NCBI RefSeq assembly: GCF_016086655.4
Contig: NC_052132.2
Coordinates: 6,636,805 to 6,700,804 of the forward strand
Reading direction: 5' to 3'
DNA from: Lepeophtheirus salmonis
Lineage: Eukaryota; Arthropoda; Copepoda; Siphonostomatoida; Caligidae
DNA: 64,000 nt
The position numbers and the translations under genes were made by a program. The stretch's first letter is position 1; each line of letters starts with the position of its first letter. Positions 1 through 11,724 of the stretch are shown here, piece after piece. The notes beneath the pieces were generated by a model. The model had not been told where the DNA came from. It worked only from the letters and a program-made list of their open reading frames with translations, and did not search any database.

Positions 1-1
1 G

Positions 2-298
2 GTATATTGAGGGAAATGCAACCAGTTGATTGAACGCCGCCACAGTAACGAGAGGATACAAGCCATGCATAGTGGTCAAGAATATCTCCAGGTTTTTCTC
101 CGCAAAAATAGCCTTTGCATCGGAGTTATGCACTAGGTACATAAACTCGTCTTTGATGTCATCTGCTTCCTTCAGGAAGCTGTCAATTCGAAAGCTGAAG
201 GAATCCTTCTTGAACTCCATCATTGACTTTTTGCTTTTGAAGTCCAGAAAATAGTTATGAAACTCGTCCAGCAGAGGTTGAGGTTTATGATGGTTTTG
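2..298 (-). pseudogene. Unidentified coding-like fragment truncated by window edge
   Basis: On the minus strand one frame is open from a TAA near 299-301 to the window edge. It reads as an ordinary soluble, charged protein, with segments such as LLDEFHNYFLDFKSKKSMME and AKAIFAEKNLEIFLTTMHGL. GC content and codon use look coding compared with the flanks. Immediately upstream (about 293-376) a different frame reads PMLGQLNETVDGVSDVLNN and runs into this one, so a one-base frameshift near 293 splits what was probably a single reading frame. I do not recognise the family. The mix of acidic and basic residues would suit a transposon-associated or domesticated protein, but this is only inference. 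It continues left of the window. Confidence 0.4.
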
Positions 299-376
299 TT
301 ATTGAGAACATCGCTAACGCCATCAACAGTCTCGTTGAGTTGCCCCAACATTGGAAAATTTGTTTGACTGCGGTCA

Positions 377-1261
377 GTTTAGAAATTCCCTCATTTTTCC
401 TATACATTCACGAATCTTAACCCATAACATAAAATATTATCACAGCAAACACTTACATTACATAAATTAACCACAAAAATATATACAGATATGAGTAATT
501 ACTTAATAATGGGAGCTCTGTTACTCACCTGTTATACCAAGGTAGAGACGAGAAATGATTGAGCTGTTGCCATTTCTAACCCAACATTGTTGTTACTTTT
601 ACCCCAATTCAACTTAAAAAACATCAAATATTGGTTGTTTTTGTGATTAAAGCAGTCAATAAGTGGTTAAATTTAAAATTTGGATTTTTTTTGAAGCTCT
701 AGTTCTTCTTTCCGACCACTACTTCCCACCTTGGCAAGTTTAAAAAACACTGGTCTAGAGACTAAAGTACTTCTTGGCTAAACCTTATCTACACACACTC
801 CGTGCTAAACCTCATCTAAAGAGTAAAGACTAAAGAAACATTCATTATTCTTTATTTATATAATGTACTTCCCGTTAATATAAGCTTTAGCTACAGACAC
901 TCTAGTTAAAAATAAGTCTCGACTCTTTCATTATTGTATATGGGTATTGTATGAGTTGACCTATACGCCTGCAAGATTTCATTCATACTTACATACTGTT
1001 TTTAAACTTCTTTCTTCTGTTATAATATGACGTGCCTCCTCGATTGTATAATTATTCTTAGATCAAGTTTCTACTCAGTCCAAAAATACATTGGAATATG
1101 ATTGTATGGTGTAAAAAGACACATACATACAGATAAACTTTGCTTTTTAAATATATATGTAAGAGAGCTTAAGGAAAGAGATGACAAACATATCAATGGG
1201 GAAGAAGAGATATCTCCTTGAACCATTAGAAATTGGTTAAGAAAACAGTAATTATAAGAAT
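377..1261. other. AT-rich intergenic DNA, nothing recognised
   Basis: No open frame of note and no repeat structure that I could match elsewhere in the window. Confidence 0.5.
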
Positions 1262-1457
1262 AAGTCCTTCTTGGACATAAAGTAGAATTGAGGATCGGCG
1301 TTGGAATAATTCCCGCCTATGCCCTTACTAGATTTGGATTAGGAAATGTGTTTATTTTCCTTCCTTTTAAAATTGCTCGCCTTTAGTCTCATAAAACTTA
1401 GTAACGCCTAATCTGCTCCCTCCTAAAATATTCTTCAAATTGTCAGGGTCTTTGATA
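1262..1457 (+). repeat. Dispersed repeat R1, copy 1
   Basis: Begins AGTCCTTCTTGGACATAAAG, continues with AGTAGAATTGAGGATCGGC, and ends with AAATTGTCAGGGTCTTTG. The same order of blocks recurs at 21475-21690, 26427-26640 and 55093-55290, with partial copies at 4495-4570, 21041-21180 and 53439-53510. It has no coding capacity. It could be a SINE or a MITE; no terminal inverted repeats or tRNA-like head were seen. Confidence 0.6.
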
Positions 1458-1989
1458 ACTCATCAAAAATCCTCAGTATTACTCTCCATCTTTCAAAAAC
1501 ACACATACTTGTGATTACTATGTGTATATTAGTTGTTCTCAAGAGTGAAATAATTACAATAACGGCTTTGGAAAATGAAAAACATTGTTTAAATGTAACA
1601 AAAAAAAATATCGCAGCTGTTATAGGTCATATTTAAAAAAAAAAAAAAAATCTAATTATTTTTGCAAATTTTTTCTCATTATTGATTCATTGCTCAGCCT
1701 AATTAATTACTTCATTCATTAATTCAAGAGATAGTTTTATGTTGTCATTATTATATAGTGGTCATATAAAGATATTTACTGCATCTTTAAAGACATTTAT
1801 TAATTTGTACATTTGCCAATATTATGCAAGACAACCATGTACTAAAAAAAGAGAGTGAAGGGCTTTATTCATACATGATATAGGCAATGTTCCAAGAAAT
1901 GAGGTCCCTTTTGTTATATTACAAGAGTAATCGATATAGTGGTTCATCTAAACGTTGGTAAGCATAGGGAAAAATAAGGTAAACGCTGC
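1458..1989. other. AT-rich intergenic DNA with a 16-nt A run
   Basis: Low-complexity AT-rich sequence with an A tract near 1634-1649. No gene or mobile element recognised. Confidence 0.4.
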
Positions 1990-2275
1990 TGTGACTTTAT
2001 TTATAAACCGATTTTATTTAAACTTCCACAAAATCAAGGAATAACATAAATTTGACATTCAATAAATAAAATCAGCTCGTACCACAACTTCACAACGCCT
2101 TTACTTCCTTTTTGACGTACAACTGGGTAAAGTTTGGTATGTCCTCCTAGTCTTAGCTCTCAGGAATCTATTGGTTCTATGGGGACCTTCATTGGAAACC
2201 TGTCCAACTTTTCCCTAGCCAAAAAAGTCTAAAGGGTTCCATTCCGGCCAGTTAGGTGGTAAAAAACTTAAATCC
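1990..2275 (-). mobile_element. Mariner transposase C-terminal fragment
   Basis: Read on the minus strand from about 2270, the translation gives LPPNWPEWNPLDFFG, then a stop, then GKVGQVSNEGPHRTNRFL and a basic tail. This is the pattern around the third catalytic aspartate of mariner transposases (W-P-x-x-x-P-D-x-N-P-L-D-[FY]), with the catalytic Asp of SPD replaced by Glu (WPEWNPLD). The catalytic N-terminal two thirds are absent. It is a dead remnant, and no terminal inverted repeats were identified. Confidence 0.6.
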
Positions 2276-4182
2276 TCACACTATCCCTAATGATATAGAT
2301 ATATGCCTACATAATATTTTAAAAATAAATTTAATTAGTTGAAATATATGGTTTGATTTAGGAGATGAATTACACCCAGGATCATTAATAGATTGAAAAC
2401 CTAATTATTGTTCTTAAATTTTGTGAAAGTTGTCTCTCTGAGGTACGGTTATAGACCATACAAGTCCACATGTTTAACATTAAATAATATACATGTGTGG
2501 TAATGATGTGAAGGTTGATATGATGTAATGACCAATCAGATGGAAATTATGCATTTAACTTGATGAAATTGTTGGAGTTGATAGCTTTTGATTGTTTTGC
2601 TCAAATACCTTTTTTCTCTCGTCTGGTGTCGTGTCTTCAAAAAACTTGATATCGCTAATATTCATCGTCTATGTATTTTACATCTATCGATGGTATTATC
2701 TCGATAACACAAAAATACTCAATGGTTCTGTTGTAAGCTGTAGAATTCCCTAGCCTCTTTTGATACGTCATTGCTATTTTATAATTAATCTTTTTTGATA
2801 AATAAACAAAAAAAGTAAAAACGCAATACTTATCCTTCGATAAACAGGAATAAATTTTCTTGTTGATCCCTCATAGGCAGTGTATATATATATATTGCTA
2901 ATATCTATCATGAAATTTTTCCATCATATATTAATAAAAATTTATAGCTCTTCAAAAAAAATTACTTGGCAATATGATAATACAGTATCGAATAAAATAC
3001 GATGTAGAATTTTAATATCATGAATATATAGATATAAACATTTAATTCATTTAAAAAATTGTAGATAAATAAAATGGTAAAGAAAGTCTATGAGTTTTTA
3101 GGAGATAAATTGCTGTTGGTCTGCTTAACTTATTTGGCTAACTAACATTTGATTTAAGGCCTTTGTTTTGATTCTTTTTGGGAAAAGGTTGTGTGATAAA
3201 ATAAAATAATCGACGTGTATGGACTGTCCTCACATATAAAAAGAACCCTTGAAATGGAAAGGAAAAACAAACACAACGACTTTGAGACAAAACAGTTAAT
3301 TATTTGCATTAAACATCGATTACAAATAACTAAATATACGAATAAAGATTTTCATTACATCATTATTATTCTTAAGGAGAGAACATTTTAGTATAAAGTC
3401 CTCACAACATAATATTATAAAAGAGTAGGATCAATAAAGTATTAATTTTATCCTATGTGTACATCCCTTTTTTAACACGTTTAGTGAACTTGGGAAAAAA
3501 TAAACCCCAAAAATAAAACGTATTTAATTACATGATAAACAGTTGTACAATTTTAAAAAAATACACCATCTCAATTTTGTATCATTTTTGTAGCCATTCC
3601 CTCCATTTTGCATTCATAAATTTCAATTAACATACTAAAAAGACTTGTAATAATTTAGAACATGTAAAAAAATAAATCTTTATTTTAAAATAATCTTTAA
3701 AACTTGAGTTTTGTGGCATAACAAAATATAATTTTTAATTTTTATTGTAAAAAACATTAAATTGAAACAAAAAATGAGTTCAGTCAATCAAAAGAAAAAT
3801 AGGAAAACCTTTTTAACAATACAGTTAATTTAATCCAGTTAACTTTAATTAATTATTGTTAAACATCATCAATAAAGTCAAAAACGTGTAACCCTTTAGA
3901 TAATATACGTTTTGAAGACTCCATTAATTTATTCTTGAATTGTTATTGTAAACTAAGCTTTCCTCCTGTTTTCATGCACTATTATATAGTTCTGCTTAAT
4001 TCAAAATTATAAATATTTAATTTTTCCATGAATAATCTGAGTTTTCATATTGACTTTTTTTTAATCATTTCTACCTATTAAACATATTAATCAACGTAAA
4101 TATTGATTTGTAATTAATTGTAAGGAAATCTTAGATAACTTAATCTTTTGATTAATTATTAATATTTTCTTTTAATTTTCAG
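2276..4182. other. AT-rich intergenic DNA, nothing recognised
   Basis: About 1.9 kb of A/T-rich sequence with short homopolymers and TA runs. No frame over 60 codons and no recognisable repeat. Confidence 0.45.
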
Positions 4183-4494
4183 AATGAGCTTTCTGATATT
4201 CTTGGTAAGCCTCCATTTTTATTTTCTTAGTGTTTGAATGGACACTCGGTAGTGCGAAAAAGCTCTGCTTGAATAAAATTGAGTTATGTATCTCAATTTG
4301 TTTCAAAGTTATAGTCGATTATACATTCTTTACGGTTTGTTTTACCTAAACTTCTCAAAATGTAATGCCATATTCCTCTGACCATATACAATTTTCGTAT
4401 TAAGTTTGATCAAAATTGATCCGTAACTTTTGCCGTAGTTCTGGTGACTAAGAAAAGAACAACCAACCCTGTGTTCAACTTTGTGTGTATTTTT
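4183..4494 (+). repeat. Dispersed repeat R2, copy 1
   Basis: Shares ordered blocks with 54290-54930: an opening AATGxxCTTTxTGATATTCTT, then CACTCGGTAG, AAATTGAGTTATGTA, GGTCGATTATxCATT, TTGATCAAAATTGATCC and TCTGGTGACTAA. The ATG followed by GTAAGC at 4184-4206 mimics a short first exon, but it is conserved as part of the repeat. No coding function is evident. Confidence 0.6.
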
Positions 4495-4570
4495 CAGCTG
4501 GCATGGCAGCAAAGCTGCTTTCCTCCAAAACATTTTCTAATTACCAGGGTTACTATGATGATTTCGGTTC
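4495..4570 (+). repeat. Partial copy of repeat R1 (3' part)
   Basis: AGCAAAGCTGCTTTCCTCCAAAACATT followed by CAGGGTTACTATGATG matches the 3' portion of the R1 copies at 21475-21690 and 55093-55290. It joins directly to R2, so R1 and R2 may be parts of one larger composite repeat. Confidence 0.5.
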
Positions 4571-4799
4571 TTTGTTTTATGAAAGTATGCAGCTTATCTA
4601 TTAAGAAGAGTAGACGGGCAAGCTAAATGGTTAAATTTGTTTGACTTCATTTTTGGTTCTCAAGAGAAGAAATGTCCGAGATCAAATTTATATTTGGTTT
4701 CAGAAGTTTAATGTATAACTTGATATAAAAAGTTACAATCAAATCTAAGATGGCTTATCCTTAAATTTTATCGTTATAATGGTTATTTAAATTACTCTC

Positions 4800-5335
4800 T
4801 GCATGACGACAGGCACATCGTTCGGCAGAAGGCCAACCACCTTTTGTTCTGGTTGTTGACCTTCTTGTCCTGGAAAAAGTGTATTGCGTGTGAGATGTGG
4901 GTGACTGAGAAGCTTTTGGGAGTGCTTTAAGTGGTTTTCATTGGGCTTTTTGTCGAGATCTTTCCCTTCCTTATCGTGAATGAGTTGTAAATTATTTTTC
5001 GTGAATAAAGAGCCAGATCAGCGACTCAGACCGTCCACCTTCTCGAGTAATTGCCCTGATGGACTTCCGTAGGTCCTCATTGACGAATTGCTGGATGCTG
5101 GCCGTTAAATCCTACTTCGACCTTTTACCTCAACTTGCATTGTTGTTGCCTCAAATACACCTATTGAGGCCTCCATTTCCCACCTATCCTTGCGAACGCG
5201 TAACAAAGAGTACAAGAGTTCGAGCTATGTTGTCACTTCTAGTGCTGATTTCAAGAAGGGCTCCACACCTTTTCCAAATATTTAGGACAGCGAATTCGTC
5301 AATCAATTTCATTTCTTTGAAACTGGTGCGAGTTT
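4800..5335 (-). mobile_element. Mariner (family C) transposase fragment, N-terminal to first catalytic region
   Basis: The stretch is GC-richer than its surroundings. Minus-strand translation, with frame changes, gives in order an HTH-like part, then FVNEDLRKSIRAITREGG, and then FFQDKKVNNQNKRWLAF, which corresponds to the FFSDEKxFxxDQKxNxxNxRWL block around the first catalytic Asp of maT-like mariners. The first Asp has shifted context (FFQDKK instead of FSDEK). The catalytic centre and C-terminus are missing. A plus-strand ORF at 5059-5337 is only a shadow of this. Confidence 0.6.
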
Positions 5336-5508
5336 GAACAAGATATCAGACAAAAAAAAAAGATCAACTGCCTTGTTTGCCCAAGAGAGCACACCAAAGC
5401 AGCGACATACATAGCTTGTGCACCTTGTACAAGGCATTTAGTTTATATTTTTATTAAGATTCAGTTGAACAACTTGTAAATCATAGTCGATAAATTCAAA
5501 GCATTATA

Positions 5509-6720
5509 CCAGGTGGTCAATTGAAATTTGAACACTTACTAATTTAAATTATTTCATATTTCGATATATTAAAGTATAGGCAATTAGTTACAAAAAATAA
5601 AAAAAATTTGAGCTCTCTAGCTTAAATGCAAGTCGAGAAAATGCCACTTGAACGTGACCAACAAATTTCCATTCGTGCACTCCAAGCAGTTGTAAATCTC
5701 CAAGACCACTGTTTATGCCGTCAGAAAATCAGAAACTGTAGAGATGAAGAAGTGCTCTGGATGAGTTAAATGTATCAGCCCAGACCAATCCTTGATTTTC
5801 TTTTTTTATAATTTTATTGTTATCTAGCTTCAGTCTAAAGATATGAAGGGAAAGAGTTGTAGCCCTACCAGGAGCCAATTTGTCAATCTCAAAGATCATG
5901 GACAAGGAAAAGTGCTCCAGAACTTTTATGGATAAAGTCAAGGCTATAGTCAAGTCCAAAAATGGCCTTCAGAGGAAAGAAGGTAGTTCTGAGAAAGGCC
6001 ACAATATTATCTAAGACGACTACAATTGATGTTGTAAGGGACCTAAGGCTCAAAAGCTACAAGAGAAGGCATCGGCAGCTCATTACCAAGACTATCATGG
6101 CAATGAGAGTGACCAAATGAAAATGACTTCTAAACTGGATATAGAAAAATTCTAATATTGTGCACATCTTCAGTGATGAAAAGTTTGGGACTGTTGACCA
6201 GGCCAGAAATGCACAAAACGATTGTTATTTTACCATTAGTCCAAAGAAGTTCCCCCTATTAATATGACAAATCACCTAGCTGGGGTTATGATGTTGGGTA
6301 TGATGGCATCTGATTCTAAGACAAAGCCTCCGTAATGGTTCCGAAAGGGTCTCAAAACCAACGCAGAAGAGTATCTGGAGGTCATGAACGAGTTCGTAAA
6401 GCCTAGGCTGGACCAAACCTATCCTCAAAGAGGTTATTTTTGACCGCAGGATTCAGCACCAGACCATAAGGCGGCTAAAACTCAAAAGTGGTGTGAGATG
6501 AATTATGATGGTTCTTGGGCTTGGTCAATATGGCTGCCTTGTACTCCAGATTGTTTGCCTTAGGACTATGTGTTGAAGTTTAAAAGGTCTCTGCTGAAGA
6601 AGTGTGGGCTAATATGTCGAAGGAGTATGTGGCCAGAGTATATTCCAGCTTCAGTCCTAGGGTGGAGGGGCATGATTACTGTCAATGGGAGTCATTTTGA
6701 AATTTAATTATAAAAATAAT
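5509..6720 (+). mobile_element. Mariner family A, copy A1 (near full length, many stops)
   Basis: The 5' inverted end CCAGGTGGTCAATTGAAATTTG follows a TA target dinucleotide at 5507-5508. The transposase starts near 5641 (MPLERDQQISIRALQAV), an N-terminal helix-turn-helix region shared with copies A3 and A5. The middle gives VVRDLRLKSYKRRHRQLITK, then the first catalytic block HIFSDEKFGTVDQARNAQND near 6168. Next come a WFRKGL block (the WFPEGL equivalent), PQDSAPDHKAAKTQKW (second Asp region) and a damaged SPDxxPLDY region (CTPDCLP*DYV). At about 1.2 kb it has the expected length, but multiple stops and frameshifts make it inactive. It is the only A copy here retaining the catalytic middle. 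The 3' inverted end was not found. Confidence 0.8.
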
Positions 6721-8866
6721 ATGCTTTATTGAATAAAAAAATTCAACCTCCTACTCCTTACGGTTCTTGGATAAAAATTTCATATCAGTCACGTATACAT
6801 TTGTACACGATTTGCTCGACTGCATTGTATATATGTATTATGATATTAAAATTATTTAAAAAGTTTGTTCCTTTCTGTGCTCAGGAGTCAATTCATTACT
6901 GGTTGGCTCATATATATTGCACGCACTACTGGATATACTTCCATTTTCAATGGATGGACCTGAATTTTGTCATGCAGGTCTTTATTAATATACTTATTTT
7001 ATGTGAAAATTATAGAAAAATTATTTTATCTGGGACCCCTACAAGTAAGAGCTCCTAGTCTTAATCCTAAATTAGTTTATAGTATGATCCTCACTTCCTA
7101 ATATTTGTTAAACATTTGAACAGTAATTAGAAATTATAGTTATAAAAAAGTTATAAGTGCAATCAGCATTATTGAGCCTATTTTGATACTTCGACCTTAG
7201 TATTAATTGCATTTTTAAAACCCAGATAAGTTATAATATTCATATTTTCTACAATTCCATTGTTTTCATAGAATAAATATAAATTATTCGTTTGATATCT
7301 ATTTTTCAAATGGTTTTGTAGATGAATACTGATTGAGATCTGAGAGGAGGTAAAGTTTTATTGGGCTATAAAAGTCCCACTTCGACAATTTAAAGTCGAG
7401 GTTAACTACTTTTTTCATAAGTTCAACAAAAAAAAAAAAGTTTATATATATGTACAATAAATTTCATAGTCCTATTCAATCGATCTCCAGAAAAATATTT
7501 ATATCAGTGTCTAAACGTGAATGATAATTTTTATAATACAAAGATCTACTAAACGATTTTTTATCAATTCATTTATTAAGAAGAGCTTTTTTAATGGAAT
7601 GATATAAGTTAAATGCTGATTATTAAGATAATTATGCATCGCTAATTTTAACTTAATTAGTCTATAGCATATTTCAACAAATATCCAATTTTGTTTATCT
7701 CAGAAAAAAAAAATGAACGGTAATTCCGAAAAATTATCAAAGTCTAGATAAATATGTAATGTATGATTTAGGAGAGAAAATGGTAAATAGTCCTCTGCCC
7801 TTCCCTCAACTCCACGATGAACTCATGCATTCCTTCATTGTAAAGTGATTATACATATTTACAAAGGGTTGGGGGTGTTTCACGAAATTTCAATGAAAAC
7901 TTTACTTTTGAAATTTTGGGAATTTTCGAATTAGTAGGTTATGTGAATTTAAAATGTTCCGTTTACATTTAAAGGACAATATTTTAAAATTTTTATTGTT
8001 CATACTCTAATCATTAGATATTGTGCTTTTAATTACACTGACTTCTCCTTCCCAGGCACCATATAAATATATTTTAATGGTCATAATTCTAGAACTATAT
8101 TATTTTTCGAACTACAGTTATTTAATAATAACTTTAGCACTATACAACTTTGTTTTTCGGTGCTGCCCCTGATCAAATAAGTTAGTGCCGTGGAGGAGCG
8201 GTTTTAATTTTTTTCATTTAAATACATGTATAGTAGAGGGCAATCAGGGGACAGTTCGGCCAATTTTCTAGTACCACGACTTAAGGGGATCACTTTATAT
8301 TATAAGTTGGATTTATTTTTTAATTCACGTATGAAGTTCCCTTTACAGAGCTCTTCTAAGATACTTTTTTATAAATTAAGAGTTACGGCTATTTATGTTA
8401 ATATTGTTAGAAATTTTATTTTTGACAAAATTCTAAATTTTTTGGTCTGTTTGTATTTGTGACTGAGAGTAAAAGGTAGTCGATTCAATCTCGATATAAC
8501 GAAGTTTCAATCGTATCTACAGAATAATATTTACACTTGCTCAATGCTACATTATTCTATTAACATTTTTTATATTTTGTAGGTTAATTTGTTTGACTTA
8601 ATGTACTAATATATCAAAAAATATATTTTTCACAGAGAATATTTCTGTCTCGAGCCTTCAACATTGAAAATTCCGGATTTAGTATTGTTTTGAGACAAAA
8701 AAATCAATTACTTCCCCACAAGTCTTGTTAATTCTCCGAAATTCACATTGAAAGTTTTCATGTTTCAAAGTTCCCGGAATCTTCCAACCCTAGAAGTGAT
8801 TCATGGAGTATTCCACAAAATGAGTCTGGACTAATATTGGTAATTAATGCTTATTCCATCTTTGTA
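6721..8866. other. AT-rich intergenic DNA, nothing recognised
   Basis: About 2.1 kb with a few short open frames (6729-7058, 8226-8462) that have AT-driven composition and no motif. Small hairpin-prone sequences only. Confidence 0.45.
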
Positions 8867-9700
8867 ACCGAGTGGGCCATTAAAATCTGAATAATTTGAA
8901 TTTGAAACTTCAAGAAGATATAATTTATTAATTAAAAATGGAATTTTAACAATTCCTACTATAATAGATGTGTGTTTGAACTCTGTTAATCATTAATATA
9001 GGTGCCCTTAGCGGAAATGATGGCTTCCAGGGTGTGGAAGGCCTGAACCCACTGTGGATGGTGTCCCAGTGCTGGCTGACAGTGGCTTTGAAGGCCTCTA
9101 CGGACACTACATGCCTTCTCTTTCACATGCACCGAAAAGGTATAGTCGAGTGGGTTGACATCTGGTATGTAGGGGCCAAAAGTGTAAAAAAGAGTTCTGA
9201 AGAACTCAAATGAGTCTTGCAATGTATGAGGTGGGTTTCTTTCATTACACGTGTCAAAAGTAGCCTCTTCAGTCTCCACCCTCACAAGGCTCTTTTCTAT
9301 CACTTTTTTTTTAGCTCTCTGGACAGTCTGGTGTGAAATCCCGAGATCTTGTGCATGGGCCCTGATAGACTTCAGGGAATGGGCAAGGCATTTTTTCTTT
9401 AGTTCATCCTGTTCCAGTTTGGCTTTTTTTTTGGATGATCCCTTCTTCCTCTCCAACATTACGAACTCACTGAAGGTGAGAAGGGGGATTTGGGGATGCT
9501 CAACTGCTTAAAGTGTGGGAATTTAAATTCATCGATCACGTTTAATTGTCGTTTTGTATCTAACCCAGAGAGATAAGGGTTGTTTTTCTTATATATCTGA
9601 TCTGTATTCTTTAGTATATCGAAATTAGAATTCATTTTAATCACTCAACCTTTAATAATAATTGAATTAGTAAGTGTTCAGATTTCAATGGACCACCCTG
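8867..9700 (-). mobile_element. Mariner family A, copy A2, internally deleted, both ends intact
   Basis: On the minus strand the element starts CAGGGTGGTCCATTGAAATC (right end, 9700). It finishes with the inverse of ACCGAGTGGGCCATTAAAAT (8867). It is flanked by TA at 8865-8866 and 9701-9702. At 834 bp it is about 400 bp shorter than an intact mariner. The reading frame 9459-8986 (157 codons) joins the N-terminal HTH region (LGISHQTVQRAKKKVIEKSL) straight to the C-terminal region (GPYIPDVNPLDYTFSVHVKE). The first two catalytic aspartates are missing. It could only have moved with transposase supplied by another copy. This is the best preserved non-autonomous copy in the window. Confidence 0.85.
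8986..9459 (-). pseudogene. Internally deleted mariner transposase ORF of copy A2
   Basis: This is the 157-codon open frame inside A2. Residues 1-65 are a lysine-rich DNA-binding part with an HTH (SLKSIRAHAQDLGISHQTVQ). Residues 66-90 are the junction (NPPHTLQDSFEFFRTLFYTF). Residues 91-157 are the C-terminal part with the third catalytic Asp (PYIPDVNPLDY) and the typical mariner tail ending AIISAKGTYIND. A normal family member is about 340 residues. The frame is intact, so a truncated DNA-binding protein could in principle be made, and such products can compete with full-length transposase. Expression is unknown. Confidence 0.7.
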
Positions 9701-9702
9701 TA

Positions 9703-10451
9703 TACCAAGAAAGAACTATTCTTTTTTTGTGACATTTGTGACAATTTTACGATACATTGAGGTGTCACTTTACTTATTAAAAAGATTTTAGAGTTGTGAT
9801 AACTTGTGCAGCTCCCATAATATTGTCAGAAGAACCTAAAGACCACATACATCTATGATAGTTAATAAAATAATACAAGTAAAACTATAATTCAAGTGAT
9901 ATAAGAAAGGAGTCCAGTTTCGCTTGCTGCATTAATGACTAGTACCTACTCTACTTCTTGTCATTTGATATTACGTTCCTGATACTGTTAATAAAAGTTC
10001 TGTTAAAGAGAGATTTGCATATTTGATTGAATGTACTCAGTCTGAGTACAAACCAAAATAAAGTTCAAGTTTTAAGGTGCCACGTTGTTAGTATGGCTTG
10101 GCAGTCATAGTTAAGTTGGCAGACCACAAATACTTTGTAACGTACAGAAATAAAGTGTGGAATATATTTATTGTCTTTTTTTATTTTTTAAATGAAATGC
10201 TTATGTATGAAAATTTCTAAAAACGGTTGGAATGACTATATGTCTTAATATATTAGGGATATAATGATATATCAAACGTACCAATTGGAATAAAATAGCC
10301 ATATTGGCGTTAATATAGGTCAGTAAAATCATATAAAGATTCTAAAAAGCAGCCAAAACTATTGGGTACCTTCATTTATCCCACAAATTTGAATAATAAA
10401 TCTTAAATTTAATTAAAGATGTTTATGAAATATGGGCCTGCATGAATATTA
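9703..10451. other. Intergenic DNA, nothing recognised
   Basis: AT-rich sequence without convincing frames or repeats. Confidence 0.4.
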
Positions 10452-11692
10452 GGATGTTTTTTTTCCAATTTGTCCCAAATTTCGATTACGGCTAGGTCAG
10501 AAAAGTAGTGATATCATAAGAAAATAACCAATTCAAAAGTTTATGGTCCTCCAATGTAATTTTTAGGTAGTACACCATGTTCAATATTTGAAAGGAGACA
10601 AAAGTTAAGTTATTTATTTCCCCTGTAAAGATAAAATTACATGATTAATTATTATTTCATATTTTATTAACTCTGATAGATATTACTCTCACCTATAAAA
10701 ATCAATTTTATAGTTTTTTTATAAAGCTACCCGATGGAGCAAAAAACGATAATAACATAAAACAATTTTGATCTTTCCTCTCTGAAGATATAAAAAAAGA
10801 ATCTACCCTAAAAGCTGGTCATCAAATTTTTTGAAGATTTCAGAATACGCCAAGAAGAAGAAAGTGTATCAGTCTATTGTGGGCAAGGCCATCCGAAAGG
10901 TTCGGGAAGGTCGCTTAGAAGAATTGAGAGACACCTCCTGTCCCAACGTTGAAAATAATTCTGTCTTCAGCGAATTCAACAACTATTGAATAATCTGAAG
11001 TACAACAGCAACCTGGTAATTTTGTTCCCTGGTGAAAATCACTTTATTGTTGACCCAGTCTACAAGAAGCAAAATTATCCTGTGGTATGATCTGGCAAGG
11101 CTGACAGCATCATCAGAAGAGTCACCAAGATAATGTTGGGGGTTGTGGCATCAACTGGATAAAACATGACTCCAATTTGGTTTCCTCTTGGGTACCAGTT
11201 ACCCGCAACCGGCTACTTAATGGGGTTGAAGGAAAAATGTGGTACCATAGATCACCAAGACTATGTAGAAAAACAACAAGGCCCGTATATATTTCAGCAG
11301 GACGGGGATCCGTTCCATTCTGCTAATATTGTACAAGAGGGGGGTGGATAGCAACATGAACTTTTGGTCCATAAACCTTTGGGCCCCTCACATACTAGAT
11401 CAGAATCAACTGGAATACTAAATTCGGTTGCATATTGAGAAAAAGGCCTGCAATATCTTCCGCCCGAATATTTATGCCCTGAAGACCTCCTTTAATCAGT
11501 AGTGGAGGATCATGAAAAAGGATTACGTTGCTCATGTGTGCAAAGGGTTCCGGATGCAGTTGGAGGCTGTCATTGAGGCTGATGGTGGCCAGATTTATAA
11601 AATAAATAAGAATATTATAAAATAAAATTTTCTATGTACAACATCATCTTGATCAATTATAAGTATTTTAATCACTACTTACAGGCCGGTCT
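10452..11692 (+). mobile_element. Mariner family B, copy B1, full length but inactivated
   Basis: TA at 10450-10451 precedes an end starting GGATGTTTTTTTTCC. The other end, read inward, starts GACCGGCCTGTAAGTAG, close to the GACCGGTTTG ends of the related element at 16362-17039. The length of 1.24 kb is normal for mariner. The translation, with frame changes, gives LLNNLKYNSN then VDPVYKKQNY (first catalytic region, with FPGEN where FSDEN is expected), MLGVVASTG, IWFPLGYQLPATGYLMGLKE (WFPEGL region) and YIFQQDGDPFHSANIVQ (QQDxAPAH, second Asp). The C-terminus IEKKACNIFRPNIYALKTSF runs on to FRMQLEAVIEADGGQIYK. Several stops kill it. The open frame 11166-11351 is the middle of this transposase. 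Confidence 0.8.
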
Positions 11693-11724
11693 CAGTACTT
11701 TTTCTATACCTGGTAATATATATA

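Noticed and set aside
4184..4206. ATG AGC TTT CTG ATA TTC TTG followed by GTAAGC, looking like a first coding exon for the GST
   Set aside because: The same block recurs at 54300 without a good donor, as part of repeat R2, and the peptide does not resemble a GST N-terminus.
9251..9511. 86-codon + ORF
   Set aside because: Antisense shadow of the mariner A2 transposase frame.
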